Assembly (NCBI GenBank): GCA_023055355.1
Contig: JALJCS010000001.1
Span: 99,743,381-99,807,380, forward strand
Direction of reading: 5' to 3'
DNA from: Agelaius tricolor
Lineage: Eukaryota; Chordata; Aves; Passeriformes; Icteridae
DNA length: 64,000 nt
Shown in pieces: positions 49,261 to 61,112 of the stretch (positions are counted from its first letter, which is position 1; each line of letters opens with the position of its first letter). A model generated the notes under the pieces. It searched no databases, was not told where the DNA came from, and saw only the letters and a list, made by a program, of their open reading frames with translations. The position numbers and the translations under genes are program-made.

Positions 49261-51832
49261 TTTCAAATAGAAAATACTGTGACATTTGTCTGCCTAAAAT
49301 TCAACCAGCTCTGGGGTCTGAGATGCTGTTTAACCTCAGAGAAGGTTTTTAATAAAGTAATGACCTTCCTTTGCAACAAAGACATAAAAAAATGTGATCT
49401 CAACAAGCAGAGTTCACACATCATTACCTGAGGTTTAGACAGTTCGGTTTCCCAATGCACCTTATTTTTCAATGCATAACCTGTGTGCAAGAGATTCACA
49501 TATAATCTACTCTAGTAACTGGCTTAACTTGACATTTTAAGAGTTGATACTTTAAAGACTGCAACATAAAATATTTTTCAGTTTTATGCTTTCATCCTTG
49601 AAAAATATCTAGGAGTCTTACCGCTATGTAAAATTATGACTTTGAAGTAAAGTGTCTGCATTCAAACCCCTAGATGATCCTAGACCACATTTGTATTGGT
49701 AAAATTTAGTAGAAGCTAATAGAGCCATACAAAAGCTAGACATATGTTCTTTCATTTTTACAAACACATGTATTATTAAAAATAAAACTTAATAGTAAAT
49801 ATTTCTTGCCAGTAATGAGTAAGGATTAAATCTAGTAGATTTAAGCATCCAGAGAGGATGTGTCCCACTTTTATGACATATTGATAATGCAGATTCCCTT
49901 TTCTTTCATTGAGGATGTCCTGCTAAGAATGAGAATGTGGAATTATAATTCTCATCTAACAAATATTAGAAACATATTTATTTAATATTTTTATTGAAAC
50001 AAATTATTTTTTTAGATTTGACCTAGCGTTTCTAGAATTATTTATGACACACAGAAAATATTTTTCCTTATATGTGATTTATTCCTCAATATTAGGCTAC
50101 AGGAAAGAAAATAACATTGAGGCTTTTACATAGAAGTATGTTTATGAGTTATAACTGCTTACATATTTTAAGATAATATCTACAACTCTATGAAAATTAC
50201 TCTATTTTTGAAACAACTTCATATATGTAAAAGAATCCTGAAAACAATGTTGCTCTCACATAATTACTTTGCAGTAAATCTTATTACTTTTCTTGACTGT
50301 TTATGTTTTATCTAGCATTTACATTAGATAGGGAAACTATGACAGGTGCCAGTGGAAATAAAGATCTCATCCTCACCTGAGGAGGAAGTCCAAATAAAGA
50401 GCTATAAAGCTTGAGAGCTGAAAATATTTACTGCAGTGTAAGTGTGTGTTGACAAAAAAAAAATAATGAAATCATATCCCTAGTAAATAATTGTGATATC
50501 TTTTTCCAGTTCTGACCCCAGAAAATCTGAGTTATGAATTCCTTCCTTGCAATAATTGAAACAAGATAATTTAATACTTCTAATTCATCTTTTAGATGTG
50601 CTTTACCCTTGCATTTTCAGTGTAGAGAAAGTTGTGTAGCAGCTGCATTATCTATTATATTCTCTGATGATAGCTATTTGCCACTCAGTGCAATAACAAA
50701 ACATTTTTGGAGAACATAATTTGTTTACCTACTTTTTGTACTAATATAAAACCACTATTACTTATTATAAACTTCAACTTACTTTTGATTGATGTGATAT
50801 GATAAAAAAAATACTGTACTATTCTGTGCAGTACTGTACTATTCTATACATGTCTATGTATATTATATAATTTTATATTATTTTTAAGGGGCGCTCTAGA
50901 TTGAACCACAAATAATATCAAGACATTTTTACATGAAAGATTCCCATAAATGTTTTCTCGACTGTCTGAAAGGATTTATATATGGGACACACTTCTTTTC
51001 ACTTGACTGCATGGAAATATTTATTCAGGAGTATATCAGGTTATTCAGGATATCCCTTATCATTGGCTGATGGAGAGAGGAGCTGGATGGGTGAAGGAAT
51101 GGAATTTTTCTCCTGGTTCATAGAGCACTGTATTGGCTCTGCAAAAGTCATCTTATGAGATCAGAGGGTAGAGCACAATGGTTTGGAGCACTCATACAGA
51201 GAAATTTATTTTCATATTTTCAAATGTATGGAACTGATTAACCTGTATTATATCAAAAATGCGTAAATATTTGTATTTTAATTGACTAATTTCTTCTATT
51301 TTGTTGTTTACATTAATGTTGTTATATCACAAGTAATTAAGTAAGAGTACATGGATTATAATGTAACTAAAAGCATTCCTCAATTCATTCTTGATTTAAA
51401 AATAATACAAACGAAGCTTATTTTCCCTCATGTTCTTTCAGCCCATTACATGAGTTATTTAATGTTCGTGAAAGAATTGTCATTTGTTGGTATGTTGATC
51501 AGCAAGAAATAAACATCATCAAAGTATATTACGTTATATTATAGTATATTATACTATATTTTAATAATTCTACATCAGTAGAAACAATTTAAGAAAGATA
51601 CAAACTGCATTTAAATTGTTTTCTGTCTGCAGGACATATTCAGTTAAAAATATGACAAGAAGAAATAAAATTCTATCTGTATGCTTTCCTTTCAGCTCTT
51701 TCAGAGTGGATAATTCACACCATATGCACCAAATCCTATTAAAGACAGATTCTAGTTATGCCTTTAATTTTTTCTGTTCCAATCCATAAGTTTATAAAAC
51801 AGCAATGAAGTAAACTAAGTAAATTAAAAACT
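49261..51832. other. Unique, very AT-rich non-coding DNA
   Basis: No exon or classified repeat. A 14-bp unit, TACTGTACTATTCT, is duplicated at 50812-50825 and 50832-50845, and a TATATTA-rich run lies at 51527-51560. Confidence 0.5.
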
Positions 51833-51878
51833 TTATAAATTAGCTATTATAAATCTATTTATAATAGCTAATTTATAA
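51833..51878. repeat. Perfect AT-rich palindrome, 22-bp arms
   Basis: Arms 51833-51854 and 51857-51878 are exact reverse complements separated by CT, centred on TAGCTA-containing sequence. A further partial copy (TTATAATAAAGCTATTTATAAAT) follows to about 51902. Such palindromes extrude cruciforms and are prone to deletion. Confidence 0.95.
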
Positions 51879-51902
51879 TTTATAATAAAGCTATTTATAA
51901 AT

Positions 51903-53446
51903 CTACTACCTGCAGCCCTGTGTTTGCCGCTGTGATATTTCCACCTGCCTGCTAGTCCTGTTGTAAATCCCCAGAATGTCAGGTGCAGCTGCTGGGTATT
52001 TCCACTGCTCCCAAGAAAGGGTGACCTGGTCACAGCTCATCACAGGGAGTTCTGGCAACATCACTGCCAGACCTGCTGAGAGCTGGGAGCTCTTGAGTCA
52101 CTTCTAAGATTTCATACTGTTTCACATGGTAGGATCTAAATGTGGGCATTTTTCTGATCCTGAAGTGGGAGCAGTGGTTCCTAAAACATTTTAACTCTAT
52201 CAGCAAGACCTATAACAATTCTAAGTATTTTTTTCTAAAATGACCTAATATGCTTCCCAGTAGCTCCTTTAAGAAGCTTTCTACCAGGTATTGTTTTCAA
52301 AAAATAATTTATGAATAGGCATAAAGGCTAAAAAAAAAAAAAAGAACAGCTTGAAAAGTATTTTCTTTCCATTTTTAAGGATGAGGGTGCTGTTCTCTGT
52401 CTTTCTGTACTTGTTAATTTTCTGTCTTTATAATAAAAACAAAAACCAACAAACTTATTAGGCCAGATTTCAGATAGTTAAGTTTCCAATCTCAATTAAT
52501 TTCCATCTAGGTAGCTAGTTCTCAGTTACAGGTGTTAGAAGCTAACATTTTCAAAAGAACATAACTTCTAGAAAACAATTCTAGCTTGTTAAAACTTAAA
52601 AAAACAATCTGTAACAGCTAAATCAAAGTAGGTTGCAAGCATACCTAACCACTTTTGTTTTCATAAAGTCATAATGCTCTGAAATAGTGGCAGAAGGAAT
52701 ACTTCCTGCAGTTTTTTAATACACTGACATACATTTTAAGTGTATAAAGTACGAGCTCATTTCATTGGTGTCAGTAATTTTCTAACCTCCCCCCCACAAA
52801 GCTGCTTTGATATTGAATATCATCAAAACAAATTTAAATATATAGGTCTCGATTCACATTATATGCCCTTTAAAATAATTCTTCATTATACTTCAGATTA
52901 AATCTTTCACCTTTAGTTGCTATTTATGAAAATACCAATTCATCTTGTCTTCGTCTAGCACATATAACTTAGGGGCAAGTGGGTAGCTCTGCCCTGTTTC
53001 TCTACAATGAAAGCTAATTCAATATTTTTTTGCTTTGTAGATCAACTAAACAATTTCTATCCTCGTGTTCTTCTCCTGACAGGACCCCCTTGCAGCCCCC
53101 ATTGCTGGTGCTGCAGCACTTGTGTCTCAAAGTACCTGTAAGAAATGAAAAAAAACTGAGCTACTCTTTCTTTATGCAAGTTTAATTAGTCTTCAGATTT
53201 TTGTTTTAAGGATGTACACCTTCTGTCTTTTAGAAACAAACCCAAGAGCCTTATGTACCATAACTGAGCTGCGCATTGTACGTGTCCTGAGGCCTGACTT
53301 GCACAGCACATCTTTGCTATGCCTCAGTATATTTATACTCTGTATTTTGTTACTCTCCACATCAATAAGGGCAACACAGTGGATAGAATATAATTGATAT
53401 ACTATTTCTCATATTAAGGTGGCAAAATTAAAAAAAAATATATTGA
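51903..53446. other. Non-coding DNA upstream of the first EGF exon
   Basis: A less AT-rich block (51905-52110) has no recognised identity. A short splice-site-flanked, cysteine-rich segment at 53083-53137 is discussed under findings and is not called as an exon. Confidence 0.5.
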
Positions 53447-53545
53447 GTGACCTGGTTTAGTGGAAAGTGTCCCTGCCCCTGGCAGAGGGCTTGGAACTAG
53501 TTAATCTTTAAGGTCAGTCCAACCCAAAATATTCTGGAATTATAT
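53447..53545 (+). mobile_element. Short CR1 3' tail
   Basis: CTGGTTTAGTGGAAAGTGTC, CCTGCCCCTGGCAGAGGGCT, TTGGAACTAGTTAATCTTTAA and GGTCAGTCCAACCC follow the CR1 3' end. The terminal ATTCTATGA repeat has decayed to ATATTCTGGAATTATA. Confidence 0.75.
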
Positions 53546-53886
53546 CACAAAAATACTAAAATTACTTTAATACAAGAAAAGCACTTGAAAATTGCTACCC
53601 TGTTTTCTTACAGCTATGAGTATCTTGCATTCTGGAATTCCCTACTTCATTTATTGCTTTATTCCATCAATAAAGATGTATTTGTAACATTGAATAAGAA
53701 ATTAATAAAATTTAACTCTTTGTAAATAAAATATTGAAACTCTGACCTAAATTTTCCTTTTCCAGTGGAATATGGATCGTAAGATCTCTGGGTTTTAGTT
53801 AAAGACCACCATTTGAAATACATGTTTCATGCTAATAGCATACATAATGACAAAGAAAATCAAAGCTTATCTTACTTCATTTGCAG

Positions 53887-54000
53887 GGTTTTCAGGTCAG
53901 TACTGTGAAACAGAAATGAATGAGTGTGATTCAGCTCCCTGCTTGAATGGTGCTGTTTGTCAGAATGATGTCAACAGCTATGATTGCTTTTGCCCTGAAG
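53887..54000 (+). CDS. EYS: Internal exon encoding one EGF-like repeat (candidate EYS)
   Basis: This 114-bp exon runs from an AG acceptor (TTTGCAG) to a strong donor (AAG|GTAAGT). Both boundaries are phase 1, so it can be added or skipped without a frameshift. It begins with the end of one EGF repeat (GQYC holds the sixth cysteine) and continues with the first five cysteines of the next, spaced C-x4-C-x5-C-x8-C-x-C. The sixth cysteine lies in the exon at 56252. The segment CDSAPC fits the O-glucosylation consensus C-x-S-x-P-C, and CQNDVNSYDC fits the Asp/Asn beta-hydroxylation consensus. The Ca-binding signature before the first cysteine is incomplete (E-M-N-E). Tandem EGF repeats occur in secreted or membrane matrix and signalling proteins. 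One EGF per phase 1-1 exon amid huge introns points to EYS; CRB1, FAT- or Notch-type genes are alternatives. The exon is certain enough; the gene name is inference. Confidence 0.85.
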
Positions 54001-56251
54001 GTAAGTTGTTCAAAATAATTTATTTTTATTATCTTTGACAATTTTCAAAACTGCCTGCAGTTTGCAAAACATCTTCTTGACAGGCATCAAATCATCATTA
54101 AAACTTCCTTTCTATGAAAGTCATTCATTCCTTTCCAAAGTCTTCTTGGCATCTTTGTCCACCAAGTCAATGTGCCTACCAAAACAACCATGATCGTTAA
54201 GATTGGAGACAAATTAAGAATGGAGGCAGATATCCTCCTAAATGCTACCTTTTTTCAGACAGAACGTAATTATTTTATCAAAGTTCAAAGCAGTGGAGAA
54301 AACATAAATGAGCAGTACATGAATTCCATGGAAAATATCATCAATAAGCTTACAAAAAGTATTTTTACCTTCATTAATAACATACATATTTCTCACTGAT
54401 CATGGCAAGCTACAATGGTCACAATGACTTTAATAGACCATCACTAAAAAAACCTATTAGAATTTTAACAGAGAAAAATAATATGATTTTCAGCACCTGT
54501 GGTCTGTTTCTTTAAAAATGCACTCTCCTCTTTGTTATCAGTACTGTATGAAAAAAATAGCGATTGCAGTAAAAAATTAGTCAAAGAAAGCTAAAATGTT
54601 TTAAAGCACCTAAAATTGCAGTTTTTTTCTGAAATGCTTTCACAAATGGGTTCCTTACAAATATTTTTAAATTCATTTTTAGTTAAAAATAAAGCCAAGG
54701 TTGTAAATTATAACCTGATACATTCTATGTTTCATTTTTTTTTTATTTTAATCTTCAAATTCTACTACTTTCTAAATATAGACTCATGATAGTTGATTTC
54801 ATAGCTGACAATATTTCAGGCATTTATATATTAATAAAGGCATTCCAGTGGTGATAACTTCAGAAACTCATCACAAGAGATGAAATTGCCACAAATAATT
54901 CTCATAAGTATAGTCTCTGTCATTAGTTAGCTTAAATTAGAAGCCAAAACAGATATTGGAAGGTAGCTGGAAATTAACCTTGGAAAAGATCATTTTGCTG
55001 TTTAAACTGCCTGACCAGTGTATACAAAAATAAATCTTGCCATCCACATTGCTAATTTTGTGGCTTACATGTTACCTGTGAGACATGGGTCTGATTAAAC
55101 TTTAAATGCAAATAAGAGCTCTTATTTTATACATTATTAATGAATTAAGGGTAATTCTAAAGTTTTATGACTTAAGGATCAGTGGAAATTGGTTCCATGG
55201 TCAGTTTGAGAAATTATAGGAGTATAGTTTGCACTGAGGATACCGATAGCTTAGCATTAGTCATGGTCTTCCTGCAGCCATGGCCTGTGACAGCACTAAT
55301 GACACTCATTCTGTAGCATGACCATGAATTAGAATACATTTACAAGAGCATGAGAAGTCAGATATTGGAGAGGAGATTTTCTAGCAATTTCAGCTACAAA
55401 AAAACATTGTTGGACCTCTGAGTTTGCTAAAAGTCATTCTGACAGAAGAAACTGGGGTGGTTTAGTCTGGAGGAGAGGAGGCTCAGGGGAACCTCACTGC
55501 TCTCCACACCTGCAAGACAGGAGATTTTATTGAGTGGGGGGATCGGTCTCTCCTGCCATGTCTCTAGTGAAAGAATAAGAGGAAATGGCCCTAAACTGTG
55601 TCAGGGGAGGTTCAGATTAGATATTATTAGCTAAGAAAAAAATCACTGAAAGAGTGGTTAGACACTAGAATAATTTCCCAGGGAGGTAGTGAAGTCACCA
55701 TCTCTGGAAGAGAGAGACAGGTGTCTGGATATGTCACTTGGGGAGATGGTTCAGGGGGAGTTGGGGCGATGCTGGGTTGTCAGTTGGACTGGATGATCTG
55801 GAAAGCCTCTTGCAGCCTTGATAATTCTGGGGTTCTGTAAAACAAACAAAGAAAAAAGTAGAAAAGCAACTATTTGAGAATTGATTTTAAGAGAGATTTT
55901 AAGAGTTGATTTTTATTTTGACAGCAGATATCCAAAACCCAGCTTCACTTCATCTGTAATGTTGTCAAAATCAGCAGAAACGTAATTCATAAGTTCTTAA
56001 GTCTTAATGAACATAATCCTAAATTTGTGCTTTCATTTATTGACTCCTTTTAAAGTATATCTGACAGGAAAAAAAATGCATTTTCCTATTAATGACAGTG
56101 GAGACAAAACTTTTAGAATGAGAATCCATAAGGATTCAAGATCATTTTTTACAAGAGTAAATTGAAAACAAGGGACCTAAAGACATTGCTTTAGAAAAAT
56201 AAGACACTGATATAGCTGAATAATGCATAGCTCTTTGGTTTTATTTCCAAG
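54001..56251 (+). other. Intron between the two EGF exons
   Basis: This 2.25-kb AT-rich stretch starts GTAAGT and ends CCAAG. It contains a CR1 copy at about 55445-55840 in the same orientation as the exons and otherwise unique sequence. The short ORF at 54172-54399 lacks cysteines and splice support and is not counted as coding. Confidence 0.8.
55445..55840 (+). mobile_element. CR1 LINE 3' fragment in the intron between the EGF exons
   Basis: Reads TCTGGAGGAGAGGAGGCTCA, AATAAGAGGAAATGGCC, TGTGTCAGGGGAGGTTCAGA, AGTGGTTAGACACTAGAATA, TTCCCAGGGAGGTAGTGAAG, CAGTTGGACTGGATGATCTG and ends at GATAATTCTGGGGTTCTGTA. A typical 5'-truncated CR1 with no open frame, sense relative to the exons. Confidence 0.85.
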
Positions 56252-56374
56252 GATTTGAAGGCCTGAACTGTGAAATCAACTTTGATGAGTGCACTTATGG
56301 TTTCTGTAAAAGCAATTCAACTTGTTTAGACCTGGTTGCAGACTACAGCTGTGCTTGCCCTCCAGGATTCACTG
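56252..56374 (+). CDS. EYS: Internal exon encoding the next EGF-like repeat (candidate EYS)
   Basis: This 123-bp exon starts after a pyrimidine-rich acceptor (TTTTATTTCCAAG) and ends at a consensus donor (CTG|GTAAGA). It is phase 1 to phase 1 and joins in frame to the exon ending at 54000. Its first residues (FEGLNC) supply the sixth cysteine of the previous repeat, giving a regular C5-x8-C6. The next repeat follows with C-x4-C-x5-C-x8-C-x-C, and its sixth cysteine must lie in an exon beyond the window or unrecognised here. NFDEC is a good calcium-binding EGF start and [10 protein letters not shown] is a hydroxylation motif. KSNSTC carries both an N-glycosylation sequon and an O-fucose consensus, and CPPGFTG fits the EOGT O-GlcNAc consensus. 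The reading frame is open throughout with no frameshift. The name EYS is inferred from exon architecture and EGF style. Confidence 0.87.
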
Positions 56375-58924
56375 GTAAGATTTCTTTTAACTTGGAAATG
56401 AAGTTAAATAGTTAAACTATTCATTTTCTTTCCTGAAATTAATTGCACTTTGTTCAGTGTTTTAGCATTAATAAAAATAAAATCAACTTAGGGTTCTGTG
56501 CGATTGATAATGTTTTAATTTCCCTCCTAATATGATAACAAATGAAAGCAGTGTGTGTATGGAAAGAAAAACTGTATTTTGCATAGAAGAAAAAAATTGC
56601 TAAAAAACCATCTAGTCTAAGAAACATAGGTGAACAGGTAGCACCAGCTATTTTTCTCAGATTTTATCACAGCCATACTTGATTGAGATGGTAACAAGAA
56701 CACAATTTTAGAAAGATTACACTTTGTTCTCTTTAACAAAGGTGCCATCAGATCCTTATGATAAATTCTCGTAAGTTGCACAATTATTTGCATGTCTAAA
56801 AGGTTTGAGAAAATAGCTCTTACATCCTGGAGAGTCTTCAAGGCTCTATTTTCTGCCAGAAGCAGCTAACAGGAAATCAATAAAACTGTCTCCAAATATA
56901 TGCCATCTAAAAAAACAATGTCAGGCACTGAACACTGACTTTCAGCTGCTGATTTCAGAGAGGCAAATGGAGCAGCCTTATTTATAAGTAGTAACAGGAA
57001 AACAAGCAGTGGCAGTCTAAGAAATCATGCAATTAGTGGATCTTGTAATAAAAAGCCGAACAAGTTTGTCCAAAGAGCTCAAAATTAGTGGGGACCAGTG
57101 GAGAGGAGAGGAGAGGAAAAAAAAAAATGAAAGAGCTCTATTAAGGAGAAATGAAAAGTTAAAGAAGTAAGTAGAACTGTGAAGGATGAGGAGGCAAAAT
57201 TAAGTTAGTTGTAGAGCATTTCAGGTCCATAGTAACACCAGTGACATTCAGTTTAGAAATTTTTCATTCATATTTTGTCAATGGTTAAATGTAGGAAGAC
57301 AGGACAAAAGGAATCTAAGACAATATACAGATATTTTAAATCTGTGGAAGTAATAGTAGTTGCAATTGCCACCAACTTCTGTGAGTTTTCATGCAGACAT
57401 ATTCTTATATTTTTCAGCATTATAAAACCAAGATCTGATATATTTTCTGTAACATCTTATTCTCCTTTTTACTTTGGTAACTGGCTTTGCTTTCATGAGT
57501 TTGCATACTATGTCTATTTTGCATCAATTTTGAAAATAACAGAGGTGATTACAAAGTTACTATAGATAGAAGAAGTTTAGTGCAAAAAATTTAAAATAAG
57601 AAGTTTTTAAAACTTTCTCCTGTACTGCTAGAATCCAAATGGAAAATGTCTAAATTTTCTGTAGTAGGTTGACAACAGTCAGTTTAAACTGGGTAATGTG
57701 GGGAAAGCTGTTCATTTGAAAATACAGCAACACTATTTTGGGATGTGATGGAGGCCACATTATAGAGCCAGAACTACAAATTAATGTGTGAGTGTCACTA
57801 AGGAAGCCTGGGACAGAGTATGTATTCCTTAGCAGGGACTCTTTATCCTATATTCTGGATATATATGCATCATACTGATGCAAACAGCTTGCCAGTAACA
57901 TCCTTGTTCATTCCAAGACAAGCAGGATTCAGGATCTGTCAACAGTAAAAAAGTTACAAGTGAGTTATAAGTAGATTTTATTGAATACCTTGAGGCCTAT
58001 ATTGAAGTCATAGAAGTTCACATGACTGCATAATGGGCTAATATGAAAAAAAGCTCAATTTTCTCCTGCATTTCCTATGTGAGAGACTTTCCATCACGAA
58101 TGTTCTATTGATCTCACTTCATATTGTTGGTTTTTTTTGTGAGACAGGACAACTCCCACAAGAAAAAAAGTAAACCAGCCTACTGACTGGAATTAGGAGT
58201 AGGGATAAGGATCCTCCTTATTGCACTGAATATTTTAGTTTGTGCTCATGCTTTTTGTACAATTAATTCACAGTCAGTCACTGTGGATCTCATTAGGTCT
58301 GCTCTCTCCAAGCCTTCCAAAAACTGCTTCAACCTCTCTAGAATGAGTCTGTGATGCAAAATACTGGATATTTGGGCTTCCATCTTATGCAAAAGGCAAA
58401 CAACAGCAAAAGAGTGTTCCATGTTCTTCTGAGTTTTAAGATTTATATAAATGGTACTCATAGATATTGCTATAGCAGCAGTGATACACTCAAAAGATAT
58501 TTAAGGGCTAAAGGAAACATAGTGTGCATACATATACATTTTTTATCCACTTAATATTTAAACAATGTAGAAATTGCATCATTAATTTAGAAAAACATCA
58601 TAAACAGAGTAGTTAGCTGATAACAATTAGCTCTGATGAAGGCATATGTTAAAAAGTTCATCAACAGATCTGCTAACATCCTGCCAATCACATTTTGTAG
58701 TCTTCTGATGAGACTTTCTCAAGCAAGTAACATTTGAAAAAGTCCACTAAGTGTATAAGACTGACTTTTACCTTTTATTTTCTTTTAAGCACACTTTTGT
58801 TTTCCTATCATATTAAAAGTAATTTCAGCATCTTAGCTGGTCAGGTACAAAATTGTCTTAGGCTGGTTGTTTGCCTCTTTTCCTGTTTATTATCTGTGTG
58901 AAGTGGCATCAATTCTGATTGGGA
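56375..58924. other. Intron downstream of the second EGF exon
   Basis: Begins with the GTAAGA donor. Unique AT-rich sequence with no further EGF-like exon recognised. A GGAGA repeat with an A run is at about 57101-57128. Confidence 0.6.
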
Positions 58925-59470
58925 TCACATGCCTCGTGCACTAAAGCTGTGATGGAAGGGGTGCATTGGACAGGAGGGCCTCCATGAATGGCCTTGGATG
59001 AACCCCCCTTGAACCAGGCTGTGGTGCTCCACAGGTGCTGGATCTTTGTCCTTCCCTGAGAACAGAGGTGGGGAGAGGCAGTGCAACATGTGCAACAGGG
59101 AGCAGGGCTGGATGGTGGAGACAACTCTCTCCTGCTGAGGAAAGACAGCAGGACAGGAACATCCAAATCATCTGAGAGGGTTGTAAGAACAGCAGGGAGC
59201 CCTTTTGCAGCTTCTGCTGCCAGCTGAATTGTTTGTTGCTGAAAGGGTGAGCACCAGAATTCTGGCAGCCTTTGGAGCTTGCTGCATAGAATTTCCTTTA
59301 CTCTGTCCAAGATGGGCAGTTCCTGATAAAGACCAGGAAAACACTCTCTCTACAATAAAAGATTGAGGGCTCTCAAATGCCCTCCCATAGTAATCTGCAT
59401 GCACAGGATTATGGTAATTATCCCATAGTAAAGAGCTAATGGACAAATGGACAGATAGCAAAACTGCTAC
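58925..59470 (-). other. GC-richer block with an unassigned 133-codon ORF
   Basis: The base composition is distinctly richer in G and C than the flanks. On the - strand, 59310 to 58909 is an open frame of 133 codons beginning MDRVKEILCSKLQRLPEFW, followed by a Gln/Ala-rich stretch and a Ser/Pro/Cys-rich part. A second - strand frame of 97 codons (59461-59168) overlaps it upstream in a different phase. I recognise no domain, no splice sites and no promoter. It may be part of an old retroviral LTR or gag-like sequence, a decayed processed pseudogene, or chance in GC-rich DNA. Confidence 0.3.
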
Positions 59471-60769
59471 TTCCTTCCCTCACAGTGTTTTATTTGATTT
59501 TGCCAATTAGAGGGGTTTTGAGAACACCTGAAGTTGAGATAGGTAAAGGCAGTCCAAGTCTGTTAAACTGGCTAGCCTCAAAAATTAGAAAACATTTTGT
59601 TCAACACATACAAACCACTTGTTCAACACATAAAAGCACATACTTCAGATAGGTGAAGTAGGGAATTTTTAATATTGAACAGTGGGACACCTTCAGTCCA
59701 TTGGGTAGTAAGACACTTCAAATTAAACATCAATGGGAGGGTGTTGAATTCATCAATGATAGAGAAGGAAGAGGCAGTTCTATGAGGTTTGACTACTGAC
59801 CATTTTCATCATTTGAGTGGATTTTGTCTGGTAGTATAAGTAATTGGAACTAAAGAACTCTGTAATTCAGTGGTTTTGGATGAGAAAGCATGGGTTTTTA
59901 ATCTTTAATAAATGATGGGATTATATTGTTCCATCGTAAACCTTTTTCCTTTTTTAATTGTTGGAAGAGATGAATTAAATCATTTATTTATTTAATAATT
60001 AATTAAAAGGGTTTCAAAGCTGTTCATGTATATGGATAAGCCCTATGATAGTAATATTACACCAGTGAATACTGGGTAGAAAAAAACTTGATTTCAAAGT
60101 GATTTTTATTTCATCATTTAGCACTGAATTTTGTAGTTGTAGTTTATATGCATGAGATTCTTAATCTGACTTCCTCACTTATATCAAGGTCCTTATGAAT
60201 CCTCTATGTGTAAAATGATCCTTCCTCTAAGCTTTGCCCATGTCTCATTAATGTTTACCATTATAACAGGACAGTATGAATCAACCGTCAGAATCTACCA
60301 TCAGTCACACATTGACTTAAATTTACACAAGAGACTAAATAAATATGCAAGCCTTTTAATATGCTTTCTGAAGATCAAGTCTATATAGTTTCCTCTGTCA
60401 TGTCTCATACTATTGGGCTTTAGGAATCCTGTAGTAGATATTGTGGCTAAGCAAGTGGACACTGCAACACCGAAAATTTGAAAACCAAAATTATACGAAG
60501 ATGAGCAAGGTCTTGCAGCTCAGCTCAAGCCATCACAAGACATAAGATAATATCTTTCTCTGGGCTTTCAAAAATCTTTCCTGTGTATTCTTTTCCAGTG
60601 TGATTCTAAATTTTGTTTTCAGTAAGTCTGCAAAAGCTGGTCTATTTTAGACACATTTTGCTTGACATAAATGCTTTTAGTTACTATCAGAACAACCGCA
60701 CAGTACAAAATTATTGAGTCACTATGTTCTCTTTTTCTTGTTAATTGTGAAAAGTACTTTCCCCAACAA
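59471..60769. other. Unique AT-rich non-coding DNA
   Basis: Nothing recognisable on either strand. Confidence 0.5.
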
Positions 60770-60814
60770 TTCAAAGGAAAAAACTGGCCTGAGAGATCTA
60801 CCTCTACCCAAAAG

Positions 60815-61112
60815 GAAGGGTGGGGGTTGGCCTGTTCTCCCAGACAGCTGGTGACAGACAAGAGGACACAGCTGCATCAGGGAAGGTTCAGGTTGGACGT
60901 TGGGAAGAATTTCTTAATGGAAAGGGTTGTCAAGCATTGGAATGGGCTGACAAGGAAGTGGTGGAGTCAAGAACAATGGAGATATTCAAGTAATGACTGG
61001 ACATGGCCCTTAGTGCTATGGTTTAAGTTGACATGATGGTGATTGGTCAAAGGCAAGACTCGATGATCTTGGAGGTCTATTCCAGCCTAATTGATCCTGT
61101 GATCTATGGATC
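60815..61112 (+). mobile_element. CR1 LINE 3' fragment
   Basis: GGTTGGCCTGTTCTCCCAGA, ACAAGAGGACACAGCTGC, AGGGAAGGTTCAGGTTGGAC, GAATTTCTTAATGGAAAGGG, TTGGAATGGGCTGACAAGGA, GACTGGACATGGCCCTTAGT, GTTGACATGATGGTGATTGG and a TGATCCTGTGATCT end. This tail variant differs from the ATTCTATGA type elsewhere in the window. The 121-codon ORF here (60671-61036) is CR1 sequence, not a gene. Confidence 0.88.

Noticed and set aside
60671..61036. 121-codon + strand ORF
   Set aside because: Mostly CR1 3' sequence, which is non-coding in this part of the element.
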